From Eubacteriales bacterium (GTDB lineage: Bacteria > Bacillota > Clostridia > Lachnospirales > Lachnospiraceae): 64,000 bases of DNA. A model generated the notes under the pieces. It searched no databases and had not been told where the DNA came from. It saw only the letters and a list, made by a program, of their open reading frames with translations. Shown piece after piece: positions 26,328-34,454 of this stretch (positions are counted from its first letter, which is position 1; every line of letters starts with the position of its first letter). The position numbers and the translations under genes were made by a program. The DNA is taken from NCBI GenBank assembly GCA_030536755.1, contig JAUNPJ010000008.1:1-64000 (forward strand), in the 5' to 3' direction.

Positions 26328-27629
26328 ATGCTTCGAATGGAAATAGCGCTGCTGTTCGTTTTGAGCTTTATTGCTTACATTTATTTTTCAGCAGGCAGAA
26401 AATATACGTTATTACATAAAACTTTCTCTATCTTATTGATTACCATGTTGATTCATCTGACACTTGATGGGATTACTGTTTATACGGTCAATCATCTGGA
26501 TACTGTTCCGCGATTGCTGAATGATATTGTGCATCGGCTGTTTATTGGCAGTCTGGTATTTGCCGTGTATCTGTTTTATCAATATATTGCAATCCTTGTA
26601 GAAGAGGAAAGCGGAAAACCGAGGTATCTGGATCTTTTGGCCAGAATTTTTTTGATCATTGCACAGGCAGGCGTACTATTGCTGCCGATTCATTATGCCG
26701 TCACCGCAGAGGGAAATTATTCAGATGGAATTCATGCAAATGTCTGCTATGTCAGTATGGTGTTTTATCTGTTTTTGTGTGTATGGATTCTGATCAGAAG
26801 CTGGAAGCAGATGGATTCCAAAAAGAAGTTCGCAATTGGAGCTGCGCTTGTGATTGAAGTGGTCGTTTCCATACTGCAGGCATTTCATCCCACCTGGCTG
26901 ATCAGTGGTATGGGACTGACTCTGATGACGCTTTCCTTTTATCTGACACTGGAAAATCCGGACAGCATCCGTGCAGAGCTGATTGAGCAGAAAATGTCCA
27001 TGTTATATCTGAAAAGCCAGGTAAATCCTCATTTCCTGTATAATACTCTGGATACGATCCGGATTCAGGCGCAGTTGAACGGAGATAAAAAGGTAGCCGA
27101 CCTTTTGATGCAGCTGGTGGATTTTTTTCGCCTTAGTGTGAAGGTGGATCGTTCTATGGTTACGCTTGACGATGAGATGGAACTTTTGGAAAGTTATATG
27201 GAGCTGATGTGTTATCGTTATCCTAATTTGAGATGTGAATACGATATTGATCCGGATTTGGGCGGAATGCAGGTGCCGAATTTTATCCTGCAGCCGATTG
27301 TGGAAAACAGTCTGCTTCATGGATTAAAGAATAAAGGATATCGCGGAGAATTATGGATTACAGCAAAAAAAACAGAACATAATCGGATGGAAATTTTAGT
27401 CAGCGATAGCGGAAGTGGTTTCGAAGAAGGAAAAAAGGAGATTATTGATCAGATGCTTTTGCAGTATGCCAGACAACCTGCAAAACTAGAAGGAAACAGT
27501 ATTGGGATTTTGAATGTGCAAAAGCGTATCAAACTATTATGTGGGCGGGAATACGGGCTTTGGTATACCGAAAATCCAACCGGAGGTGTGACGGCCCATT
27601 TGTTGTTGCCTATGAAGGAGGAGGCGTAA
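26328..27629 (+). CDS. YesM/LytS-type sensor histidine kinase
   Basis: A 433-residue protein with about seven membrane helices in the first 215 residues. The His_kinase domain has the phosphorylated His235 in SQVNPHFLYNTLDTI, and the ATPase has N- and G-boxes (ILQPIVENSLLHG, SDSGSGF, GIGILNVQKRI). The ribosome binding site AAGGAGG lies close to ATG 26328. The stop overlaps the AraC-type regulator start (TAATG). Such pairs usually control sugar uptake, but no sugar genes are adjacent here. Confidence 0.9.
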   Translation: MLRMEIALLFVLSFIAYIYFSAGRKYTLLHKTFSILLITMLIHLTLDGITVYTVNHLDTVPRLLNDIVHRLFIGSLVFAVYLFYQYIAILVEEESGKPRYLDLLARIFLIIAQAGVLLLPIHYAVTAEGNYSDGIHANVCYVSMVFYLFLCVWILIRSWKQMDSKKKFAIGAALVIEVVVSILQAFHPTWLISGMGLTLMTLSFYLTLENPDSIRAELIEQKMSMLYLKSQVNPHFLYNTLDTIRIQAQLNGDKKVADLLMQLVDFFRLSVKVDRSMVTLDDEMELLESYMELMCYRYPNLRCEYDIDPDLGGMQVPNFILQPIVENSLLHGLKNKGYRGELWITAKKTEHNRMEILVSDSGSGFEEGKKEIIDQMLLQYARQPAKLEGNSIGILNVQKRIKLLCGREYGLWYTENPTGGVTAHLLLPMKEEA

Positions 27630-28378
27630 TGAGAAAATTGAGTGTGCTTTTAGTGGACGATGAAATTATGATACGGGAGGGATTTAAAAGGCTGTTTGAC
27701 TGGGAAGCCCATGACTGCAAAGTGGTCGGTGAAGCATCCGATGGTATGGAGGCGCTGAATCAGATTGAGACATTGCAGCCGGATATTGTCATTATGGATA
27801 TCAATATCCCGGTCATGAATGGATTAAAAGTGATTCAGCTTAGCCGAATCAAATATCCGGATATTGCTTTTGTGATCGTGTCCGGTTACGATGATTTTTC
27901 TTATTGCAGGGAAGCACTCCGACTTCAGATCACAGATTATATATTAAAGCCTGTCAATTATGAGGAGTTTGGAAACTGCATTGATAACCTGAAGATTTCT
28001 TTGTATAAGAAGAGAATCACACAGGAAAAAGAACCGAAAAAACAGGAAGAACGAACAATTTCGGGGATTACCCGCTATATTCAGGAGCATCTTTCGGAAG
28101 AGATCAGCCTGACCGTTTTGGCAGAGAAATTTCATTTGAATCCTCAGTATATCAGCCAGCTTTTTAAAAATGAAATAGGTGTCGGATTTCTGACTTATTT
28201 AACGAATGCCCGTTTGGAAAAAGCGAAGAAACTGCTGGTATCCACATCGCTTTCTATAGCAGAGATTGCAGATCAGAGCGGATATGGGGACTACCGGGTT
28301 TTCACAAAAGTGTTTAAAAAGACGGAAGGTATTACCCCGTCACAATTTAGAAGAGATTTTTTTGACTCTTATCATTGA
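27629..28378 (+). CDS. AraC-type response regulator (YesN-like)
   Basis: A 249-residue protein with an N-terminal receiver (Asp57 in VIMDINIPVMNG; Lys in YILKPVN) and a C-terminal AraC DNA-binding domain (LSEEISLTVLAEKFHLNPQYISQLFKNE...IAEIADQSGYGDYRVFTKVFKKTEGITPSQFR). Length is short for the family because the linker is only about 20 residues. Start ATG 27629 with GGAGGAGG, overlapping the kinase stop. Confidence 0.92.
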   Translation: MRKLSVLLVDDEIMIREGFKRLFDWEAHDCKVVGEASDGMEALNQIETLQPDIVIMDINIPVMNGLKVIQLSRIKYPDIAFVIVSGYDDFSYCREALRLQITDYILKPVNYEEFGNCIDNLKISLYKKRITQEKEPKKQEERTISGITRYIQEHLSEEISLTVLAEKFHLNPQYISQLFKNEIGVGFLTYLTNARLEKAKKLLVSTSLSIAEIADQSGYGDYRVFTKVFKKTEGITPSQFRRDFFDSYH

Positions 28379-28440
28379 TATATTTTGAAAGGATACCTTT
28401 GCTGAGTGTTGTACCGTTTTTTGGATTGCTGCAGAAACAC

Positions 28441-28481
28441 TTGACGAAATCTTGACGAATATTTTGACGAAATCTTGACGA
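28441..28481 (+). promoter_or_regulatory. Four helically phased TTGACGA repeats (0A-like boxes)
   Basis: TTGACGA starts at 28441, 28452, 28464 and 28475, i.e. spaced 11, 12 and 11 bases. The first three fit the Spo0A box consensus TGNCGAA exactly; the fourth ends in G. The array lies about 130 bases before a gene encoding a stand-alone Spo0A-type DNA-binding domain. Confidence 0.75.
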
Positions 28482-28612
28482 GTTTCTTTACCGATTTTTG
28501 GAATTTATCGATTAATATGAATGCAGAGTAAATTTTGCTCAAGACTGCGCAGTGTATGAAAAGGACGGAATACATATTTTACATCATGTAAGAAAGGAAA
28601 GGGATAAGAGGA

Positions 28613-28963
28613 ATGAAAAATATATATGGAATAATCAGAAAACTTGGAGTTACTTCGAAATATAATGGATACTTTTTTTTGACGGATGCGATTCATCTGG
28701 CTATGGATTCTCAGGACAAATCTATAAAGATTACGAAAGACATTTATCCATGTCTGGCAAAAAAATACGAAACGACACCCATGAATATTGAACGAAATGT
28801 TCGTACGGTTATTAACATCTGCTGGGAAACAAACAAGGAAGGGATGGATGAGATTGCCGGTCATTCTCTGAGCTGCAAGCCAACAAACAGTGAATTTGTA
28901 AAAATGGTTGTTTCCTATCTCGCAGAAGAACAGACAGGTGCCAGACCTGTTTTTGCTCAATAA
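28613..28963 (+). CDS. Stand-alone Spo0A C-terminal DNA-binding domain protein
   Basis: A 116-residue protein that covers the Spo0A effector domain: IRKLGVTSKYNGYFFLTDAIHLAM..., KDIYPCLAKKYETTPMNIERNVRTVINICW (the helix-turn-helix region) and KPTNSEFVKMV near the end. It has no receiver domain, so it cannot be controlled by phosphorelay in the normal way. Spo0A itself is about 260 residues. Purine-rich AGGAAAGGG lies upstream of ATG 28613. Spo0A-box-like repeats lie on both sides of the gene, which suggests autoregulation or competition with Spo0A at sporulation-type promoters. Confidence 0.82.
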   Translation: MKNIYGIIRKLGVTSKYNGYFFLTDAIHLAMDSQDKSIKITKDIYPCLAKKYETTPMNIERNVRTVINICWETNKEGMDEIAGHSLSCKPTNSEFVKMVVSYLAEEQTGARPVFAQ

Positions 28964-28966
28964 AAA

Positions 28967-28983
28967 TGTCGAAAGCTGTCGAA
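28967..28983 (+). promoter_or_regulatory. Pair of consensus Spo0A boxes
   Basis: TGTCGAA occurs at 28967-28973 and again at 28977-28983, ten bases apart, just after the stop of the Spo0A-C gene and ahead of the orphan response regulator. Confidence 0.6.
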
Positions 28984-29137
28984 CGAAAACTCGAATTTCG
29001 CATTGACTTTGCTTTAAATTACATTGTATAATGTTCTGCGTCAGATCATGACAAAGGGTGAAAGAGAAAGGAAATTGAAGCAGCAGTATTGAAATATACT
29101 TTTTTGGGTATGCTGGTTTATATAATATGTGAGATTG

Positions 29138-29177
29138 AGGCTTATCAGATAGAGATACTTGGTAAGCCTTTTTTACT
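29138..29177 (+). terminator. Terminator before the orphan response regulator
   Basis: AGGCTTA pairs with TAAGCCT, followed by TTTTTTAC. It lies between the Spo0A-C gene and the regulator, so the two are separate units or the regulator is attenuated. Confidence 0.65.
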
Positions 29178-29228
29178 TTTTTATAATTTTGGGCCTTTTT
29201 CAAAAATAACTTTATTATGAGGTGTGTT

Positions 29229-29906
29229 ATGGAAACAATAGCTGTAATTGAAGATAATGTACTGACTGGAGACATGATAACAGAGATTTTAATGAATGAG
29301 GGATTTCGCGTGATTCGGGCATATTCAGGAACGGAAGCGTTATATCTGCTGAAACAAAACAGGCCGGATCTGATCTTGCTGGATTTGGTTCTTCCCGGTC
29401 TTGACGGCGAAGGTGTTCTGGAACATATTAATGGGATACCGGTCATCATACTGAGTTCAAAAGCAGAAGTGGAGGACAAGATCAATCTTTTGAATGAGGG
29501 TGCCTGCGATTATATAACCAAACCGTTTAATGCAGGAGAATTGATTGCCCGTATTTTGGTTCAGTTACGCAAAGAAAAAAATTCAAGTAATTACATAAAA
29601 AAATCAACCTTATCTGTTGGCAATTTAACACTGGATCCTTTGTCTTTGAACTTAATTGTTGAGTCACAAGCCGTAAAAGTGACAAAAACGGAATGTGCGA
29701 TTCTCAAACTGTTGATGTCCCATTCCAAGTATACCATTTCCAGGGATTTACTGCTGGATAATATCAGTTATGAAACACCGGATTGCACGGAGAAATCCCT
29801 GAAGCAGCATATTTATAATTTACGAAAGAAATTGTGCAGTATTAACAGCTCCATCCAGATCGAAACTGTTCGGGGTGTTGGGTTTAAATTGTCTGAAAAC
29901 ATATAA
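29229..29906 (+). CDS. Orphan OmpR/PhoB-family response regulator
   Basis: A 225-residue protein with receiver (IEDN at 7-10; Asp52 in ILLDLVLPG; Lys in DYITKPF) and winged helix (VTKTECAILKLLMSHSKYTISRDLLLDNI...LKQHIYNLRKKL...VRGVGFKL). ATG 29229 has GAGGTG four bases upstream; an in-frame ATG at 29217 is possible. No kinase gene lies next to it. The C-terminal DNA-binding part diverges from the regulator at 5864. Confidence 0.88.
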   Translation: METIAVIEDNVLTGDMITEILMNEGFRVIRAYSGTEALYLLKQNRPDLILLDLVLPGLDGEGVLEHINGIPVIILSSKAEVEDKINLLNEGACDYITKPFNAGELIARILVQLRKEKNSSNYIKKSTLSVGNLTLDPLSLNLIVESQAVKVTKTECAILKLLMSHSKYTISRDLLLDNISYETPDCTEKSLKQHIYNLRKKLCSINSSIQIETVRGVGFKLSENI

Positions 29907-29989
29907 TTATATAAAAAATATTAGAGTGAAAGAAAAGGCACATCAAGAGGTAATGAATTATCTATGACAGCCAATGCACTTGAATATAC

Positions 29990-30018
29990 TTGTCCAATAA
30001 TTTGGCGGATGTTATAAT
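29990..30018 (+). promoter_or_regulatory. Promoter of the ECF S-component gene
   Basis: TTGTCC (29990-29995), 17-base spacer, TATAAT (30013-30018). No known riboswitch pattern was seen in the 60-base leader, only a short CCCGG/CCGGG hairpin. Confidence 0.6.
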
Positions 30019-30077
30019 GTTGCCGTAATTGTATTGTATCCCGGCTGCCGGGAATGATAACAAGGAGGATTTGTATA

Positions 30078-30737
30078 ATGAAAGAGAGAAAACATGACAC
30101 ACGTTGGATGGTAAGCGTTGCACTGATGGCTGCAATTGTTATCGTATTGGCGAATACACCGCTTGGTATGATTCAGCTTCCGATCATTAAGGCAACAACT
30201 GTACATATTCCAGTCATCATCGGAGCAATTTTGTTGGGACCATCTGCAGGAGCGATTTTAGGGTTTGTGTTCGGTGTATGTTCACTTATCAGCAACACAA
30301 TGGCGCCGACACTGTTATCTTTTGCGTTTTCGCCATTTATGAGTACGACAGGTATTCCGGGCGTATGCAAAGCTCTCTGGATTTCTGTGGGATGTCGTAT
30401 TCTGATTGGGATTGCGGCAGGATGGCTCTGGATTTTATTGCAAAAAATCAATGTAAATCAGTTGATTGCACTTCCGATCGTAGGATTTGTCGGTTCTATG
30501 GTAAATACGGTTACTGTTATGGGAAGTATTTATCTGCTGTTTGCACAGCAGTATGCTGAGGCAAAGGAGGTAGCTATTACAGCTGTGTGGGGACTGGTTA
30601 TGGGAACAGTGGCTGCATCTGGTATCCCGGAGGCAATTGCGGCAGCAATACTTGTGCTCGCGCTTGGTAAGATCCTGATTCAGGTGTTCAAGAGATTGAA
30701 TATGCCTGTGGGAAACAAGAAGACCACAGTGAAATAA
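30078..30737 (+). CDS. ECF transporter S component
   Basis: A 219-residue membrane protein with about six helices, starting MKERKHDTRWMVSVALMAAIVIVLANTPLG and containing KATTVHIPVIIGAILLGPSAGAILGFVFG, the loop typical of vitamin-binding S components that dock with the EcfAAT module. The pattern is closest to pantothenate-type S components, but the substrate is uncertain. ATG 30078 follows AAGGAGG; upstream in-frame codons lack a site. The energising EcfA/T genes are not in this window. Confidence 0.85.
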   Translation: MKERKHDTRWMVSVALMAAIVIVLANTPLGMIQLPIIKATTVHIPVIIGAILLGPSAGAILGFVFGVCSLISNTMAPTLLSFAFSPFMSTTGIPGVCKALWISVGCRILIGIAAGWLWILLQKINVNQLIALPIVGFVGSMVNTVTVMGSIYLLFAQQYAEAKEVAITAVWGLVMGTVAASGIPEAIAAAILVLALGKILIQVFKRLNMPVGNKKTTVK

Positions 30738-30783
30738 TAATCATAACAGAAAGAAGTTCTCTGTGAATAATGGAAGCAAAGTT

Positions 30784-30851
30784 TAAAAGCTCTGAAAGTC
30801 TTATAAGCACAGAATTTAGTTGTTCTTATAAGGTTTTCAGAGCTTTTTTTG
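30784..30851 (+). terminator. Terminator after the ECF S component
   Basis: AGCTCTGAAA with CTTATAAG in the left arm pairs with CTTATAAG and TTTTCAGAGCT in the right arm, followed by TTTTTTT. A long two-part stem. Confidence 0.85.
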
Positions 30852-30881
30852 TAAAAATGTAATCTTTTATGACGAAAAACA

Positions 30882-31040
30882 GATAACATGTTACTGTTCA
30901 CTCCGTTCACAGTAACTTAGCCAAAATTCATTCCAGATTGCCTTCGGCAATGGAATTTTGGCTTGTATGTCTCGGGATTTTGGCATATTCATGCCAAAAC
31001 ACCTCGCGGGATAGTGCCGTGTGAACAGTAACGATAACAT
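30882..31040. mobile_element. 143-bp MITE with 12-bp terminal inverted repeats and 8-bp target duplication
   Basis: The element runs from GTTACTGTTCAC (30890-30901) to its exact reverse complement GTGAACAGTAAC (31021-31032). It is flanked by GATAACAT on both sides (30882-30889 and 31033-31040). Inside are further hairpins: GCCAAAATTC ... GAATTTTGGC with a TTGCC-TTC-GGCAA tip, and TTTTGGCA TATTCA TGCCAAAA. It contains no gene. The features are those of a miniature inverted-repeat transposable element mobilised in trans. Confidence 0.85.
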
Positions 31041-31273
31041 CAAAATTCGTGTATAAGATAAGAAAATTCCTTGTTTTTCCAATGTAGAGTATGATATGAT
31101 AATTAATTATAAAAGTGTATTTTTGCGTAGAATTTAACGTCATTTTATATTTCAAAGTGTAGTTAGATAGCTATGAGCAGGCTGTAAAAGTGATTCAGCA
31201 GTTTGTTTTGGGATAATAGTCCATTTCTGAATTGACATCCATGGACGGACAGAACTGGAGACATAGATATTAA

Positions 31274-31360
31274 GATTTTTCGGGAGAGGATGCATGGGCA
31301 GAATATATCAAGAACGGCGGCAGTCTGGAGGAACCTGAGAATTACATTATATTAGAATAA
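31274..31360 (+). pseudogene. C-terminal relic of a second solute-binding/5'-nucleotidase-like lipoprotein
   Basis: The frame DFSGEDAWAEYIKNGGSLEE then PENYIILE-stop parallels the end of the protein at 8125-9960 (EENVRATWTNFVKSGG... PEHYITLK). It is closed upstream by TAA at 31271-31273 and has no start. It ends 20 bases before the c-di-GMP enzyme gene. Confidence 0.7.
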
Positions 31361-31379
31361 GAGAAAGAGGAAATTGAGC

Positions 31380-33986
31380 ATGATACCAAAGAAAAAGATT
31401 TTAATTGTAGAGGACAATGCACTCAACCGGGCTATGCTGAGTGAAATCCTGGCTGATGAATATCAGGTGCTGGAGGCTGAAAATGGACGGGCGGCACTGG
31501 ATGTCCTGAGCCAGTATGGGGATAGCATCGCTCTCATCCTTTTAGATGTTATGATGCCGGTGATGGATGGATATACTTTTTTGGATCACGTAAAAAAGGA
31601 AGATAAACTGGCGCTGATTCCGGTGATCGTGATGACTCAGAGTGACAGTGAGGATGACGAGGTATCTGCGTTGGCCCACGGTGCAACGGACTTTGTACCC
31701 AAGCCTTATCGGCCTCAGGTTATTCTGCACCGGGTGGCAAGCATTATCAAGCTGCGGGAGACTGCGGCCATGGTCAATCAGTTTCAATATGATCGGCTTA
31801 CCGGACTTTACAGCAAAGAGTTTTTTTATCAGAAAATGCGGGAGACACTGCAGAATGATCTGGAGCAGGAGTATACCATTATTTGTTTTAACGTTGAAAA
31901 TTTCAAGCTGTACAACGACACTTTTGGTGTAAAGGCGGGAGACCGTCTGCTGCAGGAGATTGCTGCCAGCCTGCGTGAGCAGATTGGTCAAAAAGGAATC
32001 TGCTGCAGGTACAGCGCGGACCGTTTTCTATGTCTGAAGGAGCGAAAACAGGAACAGGAAGATCGTAAACGCTTTTTCGGCAGTATATTTTTGGAAAACG
32101 ATGGGAACAGGGGAAGTGTGTCTGCAAAGTGGGGCATCTATGAGGTGACGGACCGTTCTATACCTGTGGAACAGATGTGCGACAGAGCTCTGTTGGTCGT
32201 TGACAGCATCAAGGGACAGTACAATCAGCATTTTGCTGTTTATGATGATGCGCTTCGAGGCAAGCTGCTGCGAGAGAAGAATATTACTGATGCTATGGAG
32301 ATTGCGTTGGCAGAAGAACAATTTATTGTTTATTTCCAACCGAAGTACAATCTGAATGAAAATACCATGGCTGGAGCGGAAGCGCTGGTGCGCTGGATAC
32401 ATCCAGAGTGGGGATTTATGTCACCGGGAGATTTTATCCCTCTGTTTGAGAAGAATGGTTTTATTACCCGGCTGGATCAGTATGTCTGGGAGCATGTATG
32501 TGCCCAGCTTCGCAGTTGGAAAGAGAAAGGATATCCGCTTTTGCCGGTATCCGTGAATGTTTCTCGTTTAGACATTTATCAGATGAATCTGGCAGAGTTG
32601 ATTCTTGGAATTGTGCAGAAATACGGCATTGATCCTGAGTATCTGCATCTGGAGATTACAGAGAGTGCCTATGCAGAAAATCCTGGAAAAATCATCAAAA
32701 CTGTGGATGAGCTGCGCAATCTGGGCTTCATCATTGAGATGGATGATTTCGGCAGCGGCTATTCCTCTCTGAATATGCTGAACCAGATGAACCTTGATAT
32801 TTTGAAGCTGGATATGAAATTCATCCAGAATGAAATGGAGAAACCAGCGGAACAGAGCATTCTGCGTTTTATCGTGAATCTGGCTCACTGGATGAATCTG
32901 AGTGTGGTGGCGGAAGGTGTAGAGACCCGAGAACAGATGGAACGTTTGAGGGAAATGGAATGCGATTATGTTCAGGGATATTATTTTGCAAAACCCATGC
33001 CCATCGAAGAATATGAAGAATTATTGGAAAGCCAATCTTCCCAATTTGTGGTTCAGCCGATGAAGGTATCACAGAAGGAGACCAGTATGCGCAGTCTGCT
33101 GGTGGTAGATGAAGATGATAAATACAGAGCAAAAGTCTGCAATACGTTTGAGGGACATTATAGAGTTCTGGAAGTCTCCGATGCGCAAAGTGCGCTTGCA
33201 CGTATCATGGAGTATGGATGTGACGCAGTTTCTGCTATCATCCTGAGTATGACGATTCCCGAAAACGGCGCTGATTCGCTTCTGAAAATTTTGCGGCAGA
33301 ATCCGAGATTCTGGCATATTCCTGTGCTGGCTACCGTGCAGGGCGGAGAAATAATGGAGAAAACATCATTGGCATGGGAAACAGATGATTTTCTTTGCAA
33401 GTGCCATCCACAGCGAGATTTGTACAAACGGGTATCACGTTTGATTAGAATAGCAGCGTCTCATGAGCGTGAGAGCACTTTGCGGGATGAGGCCAGTCGT
33501 GATTATCTGACTGGTCTGCTTAACCGCCGCGGGCTTCAGATTGCCATGGAGTCTTTGCGGAAAGAGGATTTGCCTTTGGCGGTATGCCTGTTTGATCTGG
33601 ATGATTTGAAAAAAGTGAATGATAACTTCGGTCATGATGTGGGAGATCGGATTCTTCGGCAATTTGCCGATCTTCTCCGTCGTAAGACCCGCTCGGAAGA
33701 TATTCTTTGTCGTTACGGCGGAGATGAATTTGTAGTCATTTTGAGGCGTTTTGGCGATAAGGCGGCTGTGTTGAAAAAAGGGGAAGAGCTTTGCCGGGCT
33801 TTTCGCGAGTACTTTGAGGAAGAAAATTTTTGTGCGGCCTGTTCCGGGGGCATTGCTCTGTGCGGAGTAGATGAGAAAACGTCTGTTAAGTTGATTGAGT
33901 GCGCAGATCAGGCTCTGTATTGTGCCAAGAGAGAAAATAAGGGACACTGCTGTCTATGGAATGGTGATAAAGATAGTATTGAATAA
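31380..33986 (+). CDS. REC-GGDEF-EAL-REC-GGDEF c-di-GMP turnover protein, copy 1
   Basis: An 868-residue cytoplasmic protein. Residues 1-125 are a receiver with Asp56 (ILLDVMMPVMDG). About 140-285 is a degenerate GGDEF (YSADRF replaces GGDEF). About 300-545 is an EAL phosphodiesterase with intact EALVRW, DDFGSGYSSL and AEGVETR. About 570-690 is a second receiver whose acceptor Asp is Ser (AIILSMTIP). About 705-860 is a GGDEF cyclase with intact CRYGGDEF. It should both make and break c-di-GMP, gated by phosphorylation of the first receiver. ATG 31380 has AGAGG nine bases upstream. It shares its architecture with the protein at 43485. Confidence 0.9.
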   Translation: MIPKKKILIVEDNALNRAMLSEILADEYQVLEAENGRAALDVLSQYGDSIALILLDVMMPVMDGYTFLDHVKKEDKLALIPVIVMTQSDSEDDEVSALAHGATDFVPKPYRPQVILHRVASIIKLRETAAMVNQFQYDRLTGLYSKEFFYQKMRETLQNDLEQEYTIICFNVENFKLYNDTFGVKAGDRLLQEIAASLREQIGQKGICCRYSADRFLCLKERKQEQEDRKRFFGSIFLENDGNRGSVSAKWGIYEVTDRSIPVEQMCDRALLVVDSIKGQYNQHFAVYDDALRGKLLREKNITDAMEIALAEEQFIVYFQPKYNLNENTMAGAEALVRWIHPEWGFMSPGDFIPLFEKNGFITRLDQYVWEHVCAQLRSWKEKGYPLLPVSVNVSRLDIYQMNLAELILGIVQKYGIDPEYLHLEITESAYAENPGKIIKTVDELRNLGFIIEMDDFGSGYSSLNMLNQMNLDILKLDMKFIQNEMEKPAEQSILRFIVNLAHWMNLSVVAEGVETREQMERLREMECDYVQGYYFAKPMPIEEYEELLESQSSQFVVQPMKVSQKETSMRSLLVVDEDDKYRAKVCNTFEGHYRVLEVSDAQSALARIMEYGCDAVSAIILSMTIPENGADSLLKILRQNPRFWHIPVLATVQGGEIMEKTSLAWETDDFLCKCHPQRDLYKRVSRLIRIAASHERESTLRDEASRDYLTGLLNRRGLQIAMESLRKEDLPLAVCLFDLDDLKKVNDNFGHDVGDRILRQFADLLRRKTRSEDILCRYGGDEFVVILRRFGDKAAVLKKGEELCRAFREYFEEENFCAACSGGIALCGVDEKTSVKLIECADQALYCAKRENKGHCCLWNGDKDSIE

Positions 33987-34006
33987 ATGAAAAGGAGGAT
34001 AATAAG

Positions 34007-34156
34007 ATGAAACATATAGTTGAGGATGACAGAAGAGAAGCACGTCAGTCAATGCTGGATGCGTATCCGTCGATTCAGTATTTGTATTCAGCAGATGACG
34101 GCAATACCGTAGTACTCTATTTAAAATTTAAAAAATGCGACGGCAACTTTCAGTAG
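34007..34156 (+). CDS. Small hypothetical protein, 49 aa
   Basis: ATG 34007 has a perfect AAAGGAGG upstream, and the frame stops at 34154-34156. The product is a soluble acidic-polar peptide (MKHIVEDDRREARQSMLDAYPS...). No family recognised. It lies 20 bases after the c-di-GMP enzyme and just before a terminator, so it is probably co-transcribed with it. Confidence 0.6.
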   Translation: MKHIVEDDRREARQSMLDAYPSIQYLYSADDGNTVVLYLKFKKCDGNFQ

Positions 34157-34195
34157 CTTTGGTGCAGAACCGGAAGTAATTGAATTTTAAATATT

Positions 34196-34227
34196 TGGGG
34201 GATGGTCAGAATGACCATCCCCCCTTG
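34196..34227. terminator. Strong GC-rich hairpin
   Basis: GGGGGATGGTCA pairs with TGACCATCCCCC around a three-base loop. It is followed by TTGAGTTTT, a moderate T-run, and ends the c-di-GMP enzyme unit. Confidence 0.75.
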
Positions 34228-34236
34228 AGTTTTCTC

Positions 34237-34411
34237 TTATTTACTCTCTTTGTCAGACCAGCTTATAAAATCCTCTAATGTTTGAGTGAATTCTACGGTT
34301 ATCTCAGAGCCATCGTTGACTAGAATGTCACCAGGTCACTGTCCTTTGTGATTTCCACAAGCGGAAGGATTTCGTCATCTTCAGCAACAACGGCATCATC
34401 AATCGCTTGCT
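34237..34411 (-). pseudogene. Frameshifted remnant of an unknown acidic protein
   Basis: On the minus strand two abutting frames read DDAVVAEDDEILPLVEITKD... and, after one frameshift, ILVNDGSEITVEFTQ...ISWSDKESK, ending at TAA (34237-34239 on the plus strand as TTA). The Asp/Glu-rich content looks coding, but the frame is broken and no start is found. Function unknown. Confidence 0.4.
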
Positions 34412-34454
34412 AGTATAATCCACATATCTCCTTAAAATTATTCTTTTGCCCATA

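Noticed and set aside
28441..28481. Short tandem repeats considered as a CRISPR array
   Set aside because: Units are 7 bases at 11-12 base spacing with no spacers of CRISPR size and no cas genes; they fit regulatory boxes.
29940..30077. Vitamin riboswitch before the ECF S component
   Set aside because: The leader after the promoter is only about 55 bases, too short, and has no known conserved core.
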